Shown here: positions 1 through 5,470 of the stretch, piece by piece
How the letters are laid out: each line of letters begins with the position of its first letter
Position numbering within the stretch: the stretch's first letter is position 1
From: JAZRUF01 sp045652405
GTDB lineage: Bacteria > Bacillota > Clostridia > Oscillospirales > JAAYXM01
Reading direction: 5' to 3'
DNA length: 12,640 nt
NCBI GenBank assembly: GCA_045652405.1
Contig: JAZRUF010000099.1
Coordinates: 1 to 12,640, forward strand
The notes under the pieces: generated by a model
What the model saw: the letters and a program-made list of their open reading frames with translations, nothing else
Told to the model about the DNA's origin: nothing
Database searches by the model: none
Made by a program: the position numbers and the translations under genes

Positions 1-2
1 CC

Positions 3-89
3 CCCGATGATGATTTAGGCATTGTAAGGCAGGGGATTTCTCCTGCCGAGGTATGCAATAAAACAGCGGTGCATCTGTTTGCTACTTAA
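3..89 (+). CDS. Possible C-terminal end of an upstream gene (5' truncated)
   Basis: A frame is open from the window edge to a TAA at 87-89, giving 28 residues that begin PDDDLGIVRQG and end TAVHLFAT. I do not recognise a family. A 28-codon open stretch in one of three frames is not improbable by chance, so the call rests mainly on protein-like composition and on the stop falling just before the promoter of the next gene. If real, it is the tail of a gene on the same strand as the aminotransferase. The hairpin at 28-47 lies inside this frame. Confidence 0.33.
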   Translation, partial: PDDDLGIVRQGISPAEVCNKTAVHLFAT

Positions 90-91
90 TA

Positions 92-119
92 TTTACAAAT
101 CGGGTAAATGTGATATAAT
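92..119 (+). promoter_or_regulatory. Promoter of the aminotransferase gene (extended -10)
   Basis: TTTACA at 92-97 (5 of 6 to the vegetative -35 consensus), a 16-nt spacer, then TATAAT at 114-119, preceded by TG at 111-112 as in an extended -10 element. Predicted transcription start is near 126, giving a leader of about 28 nt before the ATG at 154. A weak ribosome binding site, AAGAGG, lies at 137-142. Confidence 0.75.
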
Positions 120-153
120 TATGTGTATATAATAAAAAGAGGCAGGGTTAATA

Positions 154-1341
154 ATGGTCAATTCAAAAATGCATCAATTGGGAACTACTCGCTCGGTTAT
201 ACGCGAGATTTTTGAGTACGGAAACCGCCGCAAGGCGGAGATAGGCGCGGACAAGGTTTTTGATTTCTCTTTGGGGAATCCGTCGGTTCCGGCACCTGAA
301 ATAGTAAATGAGTCGATAAAAAACATACTTGCCGATATGGACGCGGCGGTTCTGCACGGTTATACTTCCGCGCAGGGTGATGCGTCTGTACGAAAAGCGC
401 TGGCGGATAATTTAAACGAGCGCTTTGGCACAGATTTTAAGGCGGATAACTTATATGTTACCGTGGGCGCGGCAGCGGCGCTTATGTCTGCAATCCGCGG
501 ACTGTGCGAGGAGAATGACGAGTTCATTGCAATTTCGCCATTTTTCCCGGAATACAAAGTGTTTGTAGAAGCGGCAGGCGGAAAACTTGTGGTAGTACCC
601 GCGGAAAAGCCGTCCTTCCAGATAGACCTTAATGCATTGCGCGCGGCGATTACTGAGAATACAAAGGCGGTTATTATTAACTCGCCGAACAATCCGTGCG
701 GCGTTGTGTATACTGAGAAAACAATAAAGGAGCTTGCCGGGCTTCTTAAAGAGGAGTCAGATAAGCGCGGCGAGCCGATTTTTCTCATTGCGGATGAGCC
801 GTACCGCGAGCTGGTATACGATGCGGCAACAGAGGTTCCGTATGTAACAAAATACTATGATGATACGATTGTCTGTTATTCATTCAGTAAGTCACTCTCA
901 TTGCCGGGTGAGAGAATAGGGTACGTACTCGTAAGCGATAAGGTAACAGGGTCAAAGGATGTATACGCGGCGGTTTGCGGTGCAGGGCGTGCACTCGGAT
1001 ATGTGTGTGCACCGAGTTTGTTCCAGCGCGTAGCAGCAGCTTGCGCGGGAAAGACTGCGGATATATCAATTTATAAAACTAACCGCGACCTTCTGTACAA
1101 TGCGCTCAGCGACATGGGCTTTGAGTGCGTATATCCGGACGGTGCATTTTATCTGTTTGTAAAAGCTATGGAGGAGGATGCTGCGGCATTCTGCGAAAAG
1201 GCGAAGAAATACGAGCTACTCTTAGTTCCCGGTGACGATTTCGGATGCCCGGGGTATGTTCGAATTTCCTACTGCGTGCAGACGAATATGATTAAAAATT
1301 CACTGCCTGCATTTGAGAAGCTTGCAAAGGAATACAAGTAA
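154..1341 (+). CDS. PLP-dependent class I/II aminotransferase (aspartate aminotransferase family)
   Basis: The 395-residue product has the usual length and motif order of fold-type I aminotransferases. These are a glycine-poor turn with NSPNNPCG at about 176-183, the PLP-phenol contact segment ADEPY at about 213-217 (Asp214, Tyr217), the Schiff-base lysine in SFSKSLSLPGERIG (Lys246, with the phosphate-binding Arg254), and a C-terminal YVRIS segment whose Arg near 371 would hold the substrate carboxylate. It should be a soluble cytoplasmic enzyme moving an amino group between an amino acid and a 2-oxo acid. The exact substrate (aspartate, alanine, aromatic) cannot be read from these motifs. 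The start at 154 is the first ATG after a clear promoter. It is probably monocistronic, since a strong hairpin follows directly and the next gene is convergent. Nothing links it functionally to the surface genes downstream. Confidence 0.93.
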   Translation: MVNSKMHQLGTTRSVIREIFEYGNRRKAEIGADKVFDFSLGNPSVPAPEIVNESIKNILADMDAAVLHGYTSAQGDASVRKALADNLNERFGTDFKADNLYVTVGAAAALMSAIRGLCEENDEFIAISPFFPEYKVFVEAAGGKLVVVPAEKPSFQIDLNALRAAITENTKAVIINSPNNPCGVVYTEKTIKELAGLLKEESDKRGEPIFLIADEPYRELVYDAATEVPYVTKYYDDTIVCYSFSKSLSLPGERIGYVLVSDKVTGSKDVYAAVCGAGRALGYVCAPSLFQRVAAACAGKTADISIYKTNRDLLYNALSDMGFECVYPDGAFYLFVKAMEEDAAAFCEKAKKYELLLVPGDDFGCPGYVRISYCVQTNMIKNSLPAFEKLAKEYK

Positions 1342-1345
1342 ATTT

Positions 1346-1384
1346 AAACGGACTTGTGAGGGGAATTCCCGCACAAGTCCGTTT
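1346..1384. terminator. Bidirectional rho-independent terminator between convergent genes
   Basis: A perfect 13-bp stem pairs 1346-1358 (AAACGGACTTGTG) with 1372-1384. The loop contains the further self-complementary GGGAATTCCC (1361-1370). The stem ends in A's on the left and in TTTT on the right, so it can act as terminator for the aminotransferase on + and for the TspO gene on -. It begins 4 nt after one stop codon and ends 4 nt before the other. Confidence 0.88.
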
Positions 1385-1388
1385 TCTA

Positions 1389-1853
1389 TCAGTTTAAAAT
1401 TGCAATCATCAGATTGAGATACGCCGCAAACGTAACCCAAACAAGATATGGAATTTGCAAATATGCTGCGATTGGGCGGATTTCATAAAACCTGCGTATC
1501 ATTATTATAATGAGTACCCACAGGAGAAGGATAATGGCAAACGCTATCCAAAACATCTGGCCGTTAAAGAACACAAGCGGCCAAATGAAATTTACGATAA
1601 GCTGCAGTGCGTATATAAAAAGCGCGTTTCCGCTGTCCGGGTGGTTGGAGACAAATATAAGATACGAGCTTATGCCCATAAGGGTATATAAAATAGACCA
1701 AACTATTGGGAAAAGGATGCTGGGTGGTGCAAGCGCGGGCTTGGTTATTTGAGAGTAAATATCCATTGAGTTGCGGGTAAGAAGCGCGGTCAGACCGCCG
1801 ACCGCAAGCGGTATAAGTAAATTTACTATAAGCGCCTTCCACTTAATTTTCAT
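1389..1853 (-). CDS. tspO: TspO/MBR family membrane protein (tryptophan-rich sensory protein family)
   Basis: This 154-residue, very hydrophobic protein has five predicted membrane helices (about 7-26, 45-66, 77-96, 101-119, 126-150). Family hallmarks are visible: KPALAPPSILFPIVWSILY near 38-56, QLIVNFIWPLVFF near 84-96, and PYLVWVTFAAYLN near 135-147. The family binds porphyrins and related ligands in the membrane; its role in anaerobic Firmicutes is not settled. The longest frame would start at a GTG (1862), but that codon overlaps the ribosome binding site GAGGTGAT (1865-1858), which sits 4 nt before the ATG at 1853, so the ATG is preferred. The gene stands alone on the minus strand and shares its terminator with the aminotransferase. 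I found no convincing promoter for it. Tryptophan content is lower than in many family members. Confidence 0.92.
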   Translation of the reverse strand: MKIKWKALIVNLLIPLAVGGLTALLTRNSMDIYSQITKPALAPPSILFPIVWSILYTLMGISSYLIFVSNHPDSGNALFIYALQLIVNFIWPLVFFNGQMFWIAFAIILLLWVLIIIMIRRFYEIRPIAAYLQIPYLVWVTFAAYLNLMIAILN

Positions 1854-1857
1854 TAAA

Positions 1858-1865
1858 ATCACCTC
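1858..1865 (-). promoter_or_regulatory. Ribosome binding site that fixes the TspO start
   Basis: Read on the minus strand, GAGGTGAT runs from 1865 to 1858 and ends 4 nt before the ATG at 1853. It matches the 3' end of Firmicute 16S rRNA over the GAGGTGAT core, and it contains the GTG (1862) that would otherwise be taken as the start. Confidence 0.7.
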
Positions 1866-1912
1866 GGCATTAATTTATGCTGCAAGCGGGGAATTTATGC
1901 CTTGCACTTAAA

Positions 1913-1928
1913 GTCCGTTTTATCGGAC
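1913..1928. repeat. Short inverted repeat, possible operator, upstream of tspO and the small ORF
   Basis: GTCCG (1913-1917) and CGGAC (1924-1928) are exact complements separated by TTTTAT. The repeat lies 60 nt upstream of the tspO ATG and just upstream of the -10-like box at 1940-1945 that would serve the small gene on the other strand. The size and place suit a regulator site or a very small hairpin. No regulator gene is in view. Confidence 0.3.
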
Positions 1929-1939
1929 ATACATTTTCC

Positions 1940-1945
1940 TATAAT
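1940..1945 (+). promoter_or_regulatory. -10 box candidate for the 42-residue ORF
   Basis: A perfect TATAAT lies 51 nt before the ATG at 1997. The -35 region is poor: at 16 nt spacing it reads TTTATC (1918-1923), overlapping the inverted repeat at 1913-1928. If real, it may depend on an activator or be repressible through that repeat. Confidence 0.4.
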
Positions 1946-1996
1946 ACAGACATAAGCTAAATAAAAAAGCTTAATAATTATAGGAGAGTGAAAGTT

Positions 1997-2125
1997 ATGA
2001 TGTTTGACGAAAGTATGTTTTTTATTTGCGTAACGTGCAGTTTGCCGGTTATTGCTTTTGTGCTGGATATGGTTGAGTCGGTTAAAAGAGCCAAGAGAAA
2101 GCGCCGCGCATCACGGCAATCCTGA
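1997..2125 (+). CDS. Small one-helix membrane peptide, 42 residues, unknown function
   Basis: ATG at 1997 follows a good ribosome binding site (AGGAG at 1982-1986, 10-nt spacer), and the frame runs to TGA at 2123-2125. The product has a short acidic start (MMFDES), one hydrophobic stretch at about residues 7-24 (MFFICVTCSLPVIAFVLD) and a strongly basic tail, VKRAKRKRRASRQS, which predicts an N-out, C-in membrane peptide. I do not recognise a family. It stands between the divergent tspO gene and the kinase-PqqD-peptidase set, 139 nt before the kinase and in the same orientation. The last residue is serine; peptide kinases of the HPr-kinase-like group in lasso clusters modify a C-terminal serine, so a substrate role is conceivable but unsupported. 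It could equally be an unrelated small membrane protein. Confidence 0.57.
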   Translation: MMFDESMFFICVTCSLPVIAFVLDMVESVKRAKRKRRASRQS

Positions 2126-2194
2126 CAGATGTAAAACAAATGCAAATTCTATACGAAATTCAATAATTTGTATTAAAATCTAAAAAAATGCTAC

Positions 2195-2223
2195 TGTACA
2201 GATGTGAAAATTAGTGGTAGAAT
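2195..2223 (+). promoter_or_regulatory. Likely promoter of the kinase-PqqD-peptidase genes
   Basis: TGTACA at 2195-2200, a 17-nt spacer, and TAGAAT at 2218-2223 give 4 of 6 and 5 of 6 matches. A second -10-like TATAAA overlaps at 2226-2231. The surrounding DNA (2130-2250) is much richer in A and T than the flanking genes and carries an imperfect dyad, ACAAAT (2134-2139) and ATTTGT (2166-2171), that could be an operator. The leader would be about 35 nt. Confidence 0.45.
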
Positions 2224-2264
2224 AGTATAAAATGCATTAATATCATCATTTTTGGGAGAAGAGA

Positions 2265-2972
2265 ATGAAACAGTATTACAGGATAAGCGGTTTGTCAGTT
2301 GAGATGGACAGCTTTGGATACACGGTTGAGCAGGCGAAGCCGTATTTATCGGAGCCTGTGGAAAAAGCGGATATAGTAATCCGCTCGGATTGGAAGACGC
2401 TCAAGGAGCAACAACCGCATTTGTCCGAGGAGGACTGCGAGTATTTATCCACCGGTGCGAGCTTTTACTATCAGCTTTTGGGGTTTGACGGTATGCTGCT
2501 TCATGCGTCGGCTGCGGTGATGGACGGCGAGGCATATTTGTTCTCGGCACCGTGCGGAACCGGAAAGAGTACGCACACGGCTCTGTGGCGCAAGGTATTC
2601 GGTGAGGACAAGGTGCAGATACTCAATGACGATAAGCCGGCGCTCAGGTTAGAGGACGGTGTATGGTACGCGTACGGAACACCGTGGAGCGGGAAAACCG
2701 ACCAGAATTTGAATATCCGTGTGCCACTCAAGGGGATTTGCATGCTGCACCAGAGTCCGGAGAATCATATTGAGAGATTTTCGGGGAGCAAAGCGGTGTT
2801 TGCACTGCTTGAGCAGACCGCGCGCCCGGCGGGTGCTGCGGGACGCATTCGTATGCTTGAGCTTTTGGATAAGCTGATGAGTACGGTTCCTGTGTGGCAG
2901 ATGGGCTGCAATATGGAAGATGAAGCGCCGCGTGTATCGTATGCTGCGATGAGCGGTGGGGGAAAGAGTTAG
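2265..2972 (+). CDS. HPr-kinase-like P-loop protein (PqqD-associated peptide kinase candidate)
   Basis: The 235-residue product carries a Walker A loop at about 94-103 (SAPCGTGKST, Lys101), then LNDDKPALR at about 120-128 and YGTPWSGK at about 137-144. These follow the pattern of the HprK/PEP-carboxykinase-like fold found in small kinases beside PqqD-like proteins, including the K proteins of some lasso peptide clusters. True HPr kinase has an N-terminal domain of over 100 residues that differs from the roughly 75 residues seen here. It should be a cytoplasmic ATP-dependent kinase acting on a peptide or protein rather than on HPr; that substrate is inferred from the neighbours. ATG 2265 is preceded by GGGAGAAG. 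The TAG stop lies 16 nt before the PqqD-like ORF, whose ribosome binding site begins at once, so the genes are surely co-transcribed. A Gly-rich C-terminal end (SGGGKS) is present and unexplained. Confidence 0.78.
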   Translation: MKQYYRISGLSVEMDSFGYTVEQAKPYLSEPVEKADIVIRSDWKTLKEQQPHLSEEDCEYLSTGASFYYQLLGFDGMLLHASAAVMDGEAYLFSAPCGTGKSTHTALWRKVFGEDKVQILNDDKPALRLEDGVWYAYGTPWSGKTDQNLNIRVPLKGICMLHQSPENHIERFSGSKAVFALLEQTARPAGAAGRIRMLELLDKLMSTVPVWQMGCNMEDEAPRVSYAAMSGGGKS

Positions 2973-2988
2973 TAAGGAGTTGTAATAA

Positions 2989-3249
2989 ATGAAGCTTAAG
3001 GAAGGATTTATCCTGCGTGAGGTGGCGGGGGAGAACGTGGTTGTCCCGTCAGGTGACACGCTTAATTTGAATATGATGATTACGCTCAACGAGACAGGAA
3101 GATTTTTGTGGGAGCGTTTGGAGACGGGCGCGGAGGAAGCTGATTTGGTAAACGCGCTTTTGGGTGAGTATGATGTGAGTGAGGCGGATGCAAAGGCGCA
3201 CGTCTCGGCTTTCATCGAAAAGCTTAGTACACATGATTTCCTCGAGTGA
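2989..3249 (+). CDS. PqqD-family peptide-binding protein (RRE-like, standalone)
   Basis: This 86-residue protein has the PqqD layout: a basic N-terminal strand (MKLKEGFILREV), a short beta region with GDTLNLN, the family's most recognisable segment TLNETGRFLWERLE (about 32-45), then a helical half ending in VSAFIEKLSTHDFLE. PqqD-like proteins bind the leader part of a precursor peptide and present it to modifying enzymes, as PqqD does for PqqA and as the B1 proteins do in lasso clusters. The size fits a standalone domain rather than a fusion. AAGGAG at 2974-2979 lies 9 nt before the ATG. The 3' end overlaps the peptidase gene, so the two are probably made together. No radical SAM enzyme or cyclase accompanies it here, which is unusual for a leader binder. 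Confidence 0.87.
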   Translation: MKLKEGFILREVAGENVVVPSGDTLNLNMMITLNETGRFLWERLETGAEEADLVNALLGEYDVSEADAKAHVSAFIEKLSTHDFLE

Positions 3250-3703
3250 GAAGGAGCTGCGGTTGGAGCAGCTGATGCCGCTGATGCGTGAGAGCTTGGC
3301 GGCGGGAAACAGTGTTAGGTTTGCGCCGCGTGGAACGAGCATGCTGCCGATGCTGCGCCAGGGGATAGACAGTGTAGAGCTATCGCCGATAAACGGACAG
3401 CTTAAAAAGTACGATTTACCGTTGTATCAGAGGGAAAGCGGGCAGTATGTGCTGCATCGCATCGTGGACGCGGGTGAGACGTACACCTGCGTGGGTGACA
3501 ATCAGTTTGAGCTTGAGCGGGGACTCAGGCATGAGCAGATGATTGGCGTGGTCACGGTGTTCTACCGCGGAGAGCGTGCGCATAACGTAAATTCATTTTC
3601 GCATAGGATTTACTGCAGGCTATGGCACTATAGTCGCGGGGTACGCAAATATTGGCGCGTGATAAAGTACAAAGCGGCAAAAATTGTGCGCGGGAGACGG
3701 TAG
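3233..3703 (+). CDS. S24/S26-family serine peptidase without membrane anchor
   Basis: The 156-residue product shows the signal-peptidase-like core: APRGTSMLPM with the nucleophile Ser36, YVLHRIV with His75 where bacterial signal peptidase I has its general-base lysine region, and GDN at 88-90. A Ser/His pair is known from SipW and the ER-type signal peptidases. No hydrophobic anchor is present, so it would act in the cytoplasm, unlike a signal peptidase. The C-terminus is very basic (RKYWRVIKYKAAKIVRGRR). The longest frame begins at 3179, but that would overlap the PqqD-like gene by 71 nt. ATG 3233 overlaps by 17 nt but lacks a ribosome binding site; TTG 3263 has AAGGAG at 3251-3256 and is a serious alternative (146 residues). 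The gene order suggests removal of a leader bound by the PqqD-like protein; a repressor-type S24 role is less likely because no DNA-binding domain is present. Confidence 0.8.
   Translation: MISSSEKELRLEQLMPLMRESLAAGNSVRFAPRGTSMLPMLRQGIDSVELSPINGQLKKYDLPLYQRESGQYVLHRIVDAGETYTCVGDNQFELERGLRHEQMIGVVTVFYRGERAHNVNSFSHRIYCRLWHYSRGVRKYWRVIKYKAAKIVRGRR
3251..3256 (+). promoter_or_regulatory. Ribosome binding site for an alternative TTG start of the peptidase
   Basis: AAGGAG lies 6 nt before an in-frame TTG at 3263 and just after the TGA that ends the PqqD-like gene at 3249. It competes with ATG 3233, which has no such site but would be coupled through the 17-nt overlap. Confidence 0.45.
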
Positions 3704-3721
3704 TTTTTTATATACAGATGC

Positions 3722-3750
3722 TTTACACAGCAAAGTTTTTAAGATATAAT
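3722..3750 (+). promoter_or_regulatory. Internal promoter in front of the ABC transporter gene
   Basis: TTTACA at 3722-3727, a spacer of exactly 17 nt, and a perfect TATAAT at 3745-3750 make this the best promoter match in the window. Predicted transcription start is near 3757, which falls on the GTG at 3756 that opens the longest reading frame and so argues for the ATG at 3774. The transporter and perhaps the genes behind it can be expressed apart from the kinase-PqqD-peptidase genes. Confidence 0.72.
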
Positions 3751-3773
3751 AATTAGTGAAGGCTGAAAAGATT

Positions 3774-5435
3774 ATGAAAAAACGCAAGCCTATTCGCTGG
3801 GTGATAAGGCGTGTGCGGAGAAGAATTCCCGCGCTCCTGTTCATGACGGCGATTGATATAGCGATTTCACTGTTGGGAGTAGCTTTTGCGCTGGGAACAC
3901 GTGGCGTTATAAACGCGGCGACAAGCGGCGTGCGTGAGGCACTTATTGACGCGTGTATAACGCAGGGTGCAATTATAGTTGCGATGCTTGTATGCCTGAC
4001 GGTGTTCAGGCATCTGAGAGACCGCATAGTAGCTGATTTAGACCGCGATTGGAAGCGCGATTTGCTCGACGGCTTACTCCACGGCGATTACGCAGCGGTG
4101 TCGTCCTACCACAGCGGCGAGCTGCTAAACCGGCTTAACAACGATGTTCGTATAATTGACGATGGCTTGGTCGGGATGCTGCCGAATCTTGCGGCTATGA
4201 TTACACGTCTGGTCGCGGCGATGGCGGTGCTTGTGGCGATGGAGCCATGGTTTGCACTTGTGATTGTTGCAGCGGGTGTTGGAGTTGTAGCGGTTACAAG
4301 TGTTATGCGGCACTTGCTCAAGGATTTACATAAGCGAGTCAGTGAGACCGAGGGCAAAGTATCCGGCTTTATTCAAGAGACAATTGAAAATCTTCTGATG
4401 GTCCAGGCGATGGATGTTGCGGATGAAATGGAAAACCGCGCGGATGCGCTTTTAAAGGAAAGATACGAGGCGCAGAGAAAGAGAAAGAACACGAGTCTTC
4501 TTGCAAACACGGGAATAAGCGTACTCTCATACACTGCGAGCTTTTTCGCGCTGGTATGGTGCGCGGGAGGTCTTTTGAATGGAAGTATGTCCTTCGGTGA
4601 TTTGACGGCGGTGACTTCTCTTGTAGGTCAGCTTCAAGGGCCGTTTGTAAACTTATCCGGCATAATTCCTCAGTACGTGGGAATCACAGCGGCGGCAGAA
4701 AGACTTATGGAGATTTCTGAAATATGCGGAGAGAAACCGCCGGCGGGTGATGAGCCGCAGCGGATATACAGTGATATGAGCGCAATAGTTGCGCGGAATT
4801 TAAGTTTCAGCTATGACAGAGACGCGGTTTTTGAGAATGCGTCCTTTACCCTGCCAAAGGGTTCATTTACGGTTATAACCGGAGCTTCCGGGATCGGAAA
4901 GAGTACGCTTTTAAAGCTTATGCTCGGCGTGTTTACTCCGTCCGGTGGTGGGTTGTACATAGAGGGTGACAGTGGGGAGATTGAGCTTGACCGCTCGACA
5001 AGACGGCTGTTTGCCTATGTGCCGCAAGGGAACTTGCTTTTGAGCGGCACACTTAAAGATAATTTGACGCTTACAAAGCCTGATGCAACGGATAAAGAAA
5101 TTGCGCAGGCGATATACGTCAGCGGGATGGATGAATATTTATCCCAACTTCCGAGTGGGCTTGACACGGTCTTAGGTGAAGACGGTGCGGGCTTATCCCA
5201 GGGGCAGGCTCAGCGGCTTGCAATTGCGCGTGCTGTGCTGGGCGGAGCGCCGATACTTCTGCTGGACGAAATAACCTCAGCACTCGACGGGGACACGGAG
5301 AGAACCGTGCTTGAGAGGATTCGTGACCTGGGCGGACGCACTTGTATTGCAGTTACACACAGACCTGCTGCGCTGGAGCTTGCAGATTACAAGATTGAGG
5401 TATCCGAACAGGGAATACGTGCAGAGAGTATTTAG
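3774..5435 (+). CDS. ABC transporter, fused membrane and ATPase domains (exporter type)
   Basis: This 553-residue half-transporter has an N-terminal membrane domain (about 15-310, with hydrophobic stretches near 20-45, 60-80, 140-178 and 242-270) followed by an ATPase domain. Visible ATPase motifs are Walker A GASGIGKST (370-378), a Q-loop in YVPQGN (Gln418), the signature LSQGQ (474-478, a variant of LSGGQ), Walker B ILLLDE (Asp498, Glu499) and the H-loop His529 in AVTHRP. It would work as a homodimer in the cytoplasmic membrane and export its substrate. No N-terminal C39 peptidase domain is present, so if the cargo is a peptide its leader must be cut by another enzyme; the peptidase gene just upstream is the obvious candidate. 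The longer GTG frame from 3756 is rejected because the promoter's predicted start lies at about 3757. GAAGG at 3758-3762 is the only nearby ribosome binding site. Confidence 0.92.
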   Translation: MKKRKPIRWVIRRVRRRIPALLFMTAIDIAISLLGVAFALGTRGVINAATSGVREALIDACITQGAIIVAMLVCLTVFRHLRDRIVADLDRDWKRDLLDGLLHGDYAAVSSYHSGELLNRLNNDVRIIDDGLVGMLPNLAAMITRLVAAMAVLVAMEPWFALVIVAAGVGVVAVTSVMRHLLKDLHKRVSETEGKVSGFIQETIENLLMVQAMDVADEMENRADALLKERYEAQRKRKNTSLLANTGISVLSYTASFFALVWCAGGLLNGSMSFGDLTAVTSLVGQLQGPFVNLSGIIPQYVGITAAAERLMEISEICGEKPPAGDEPQRIYSDMSAIVARNLSFSYDRDAVFENASFTLPKGSFTVITGASGIGKSTLLKLMLGVFTPSGGGLYIEGDSGEIELDRSTRRLFAYVPQGNLLLSGTLKDNLTLTKPDATDKEIAQAIYVSGMDEYLSQLPSGLDTVLGEDGAGLSQGQAQRLAIARAVLGGAPILLLDEITSALDGDTERTVLERIRDLGGRTCIAVTHRPAALELADYKIEVSEQGIRAESI

Positions 5436-5470
5436 CGAAACAGGGGAGAGAAAGCAGGTGGGAGCCTGAA

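Noticed and set aside
28..47. Hairpin GGCAGG...CCTGCC near the window start, possibly a terminator of an upstream gene.
   Set aside because: The stem is followed by GAGGTATGC instead of T's, and it falls inside a possible coding tail that ends at 89.
3179..3232. N-terminal extension of the peptidase gene beginning MRRMQRRTSR.
   Set aside because: It would overlap the well-supported PqqD-like gene by 71 nt, has no ribosome binding site, and its Arg-rich composition is what the out-of-frame reading of that gene gives.
2649..3342. Long open frames on the minus strand opposite the kinase and PqqD-like genes (about 97-188 codons).
   Set aside because: They mirror well-supported plus-strand genes, have low-complexity Ser/Arg/Thr-rich translations without recognisable motifs, and would need overlapping antisense genes.
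2265..3703. Assignment of the kinase/PqqD/peptidase set as a lasso peptide cluster.
   Set aside because: The lasso-forming B2 protease and C cyclase homologues are missing, and no ORF nearby has a lasso precursor's leader plus core layout. Only the kinase and PqqD-like parts are shared.
3690..3721. T-run after the peptidase stop (TAGTTTTTTATA) as a rho-independent terminator.
   Set aside because: I could find no stable stem directly before the T-run, so it is only AT-rich sequence leading into the promoter at 3722-3750.
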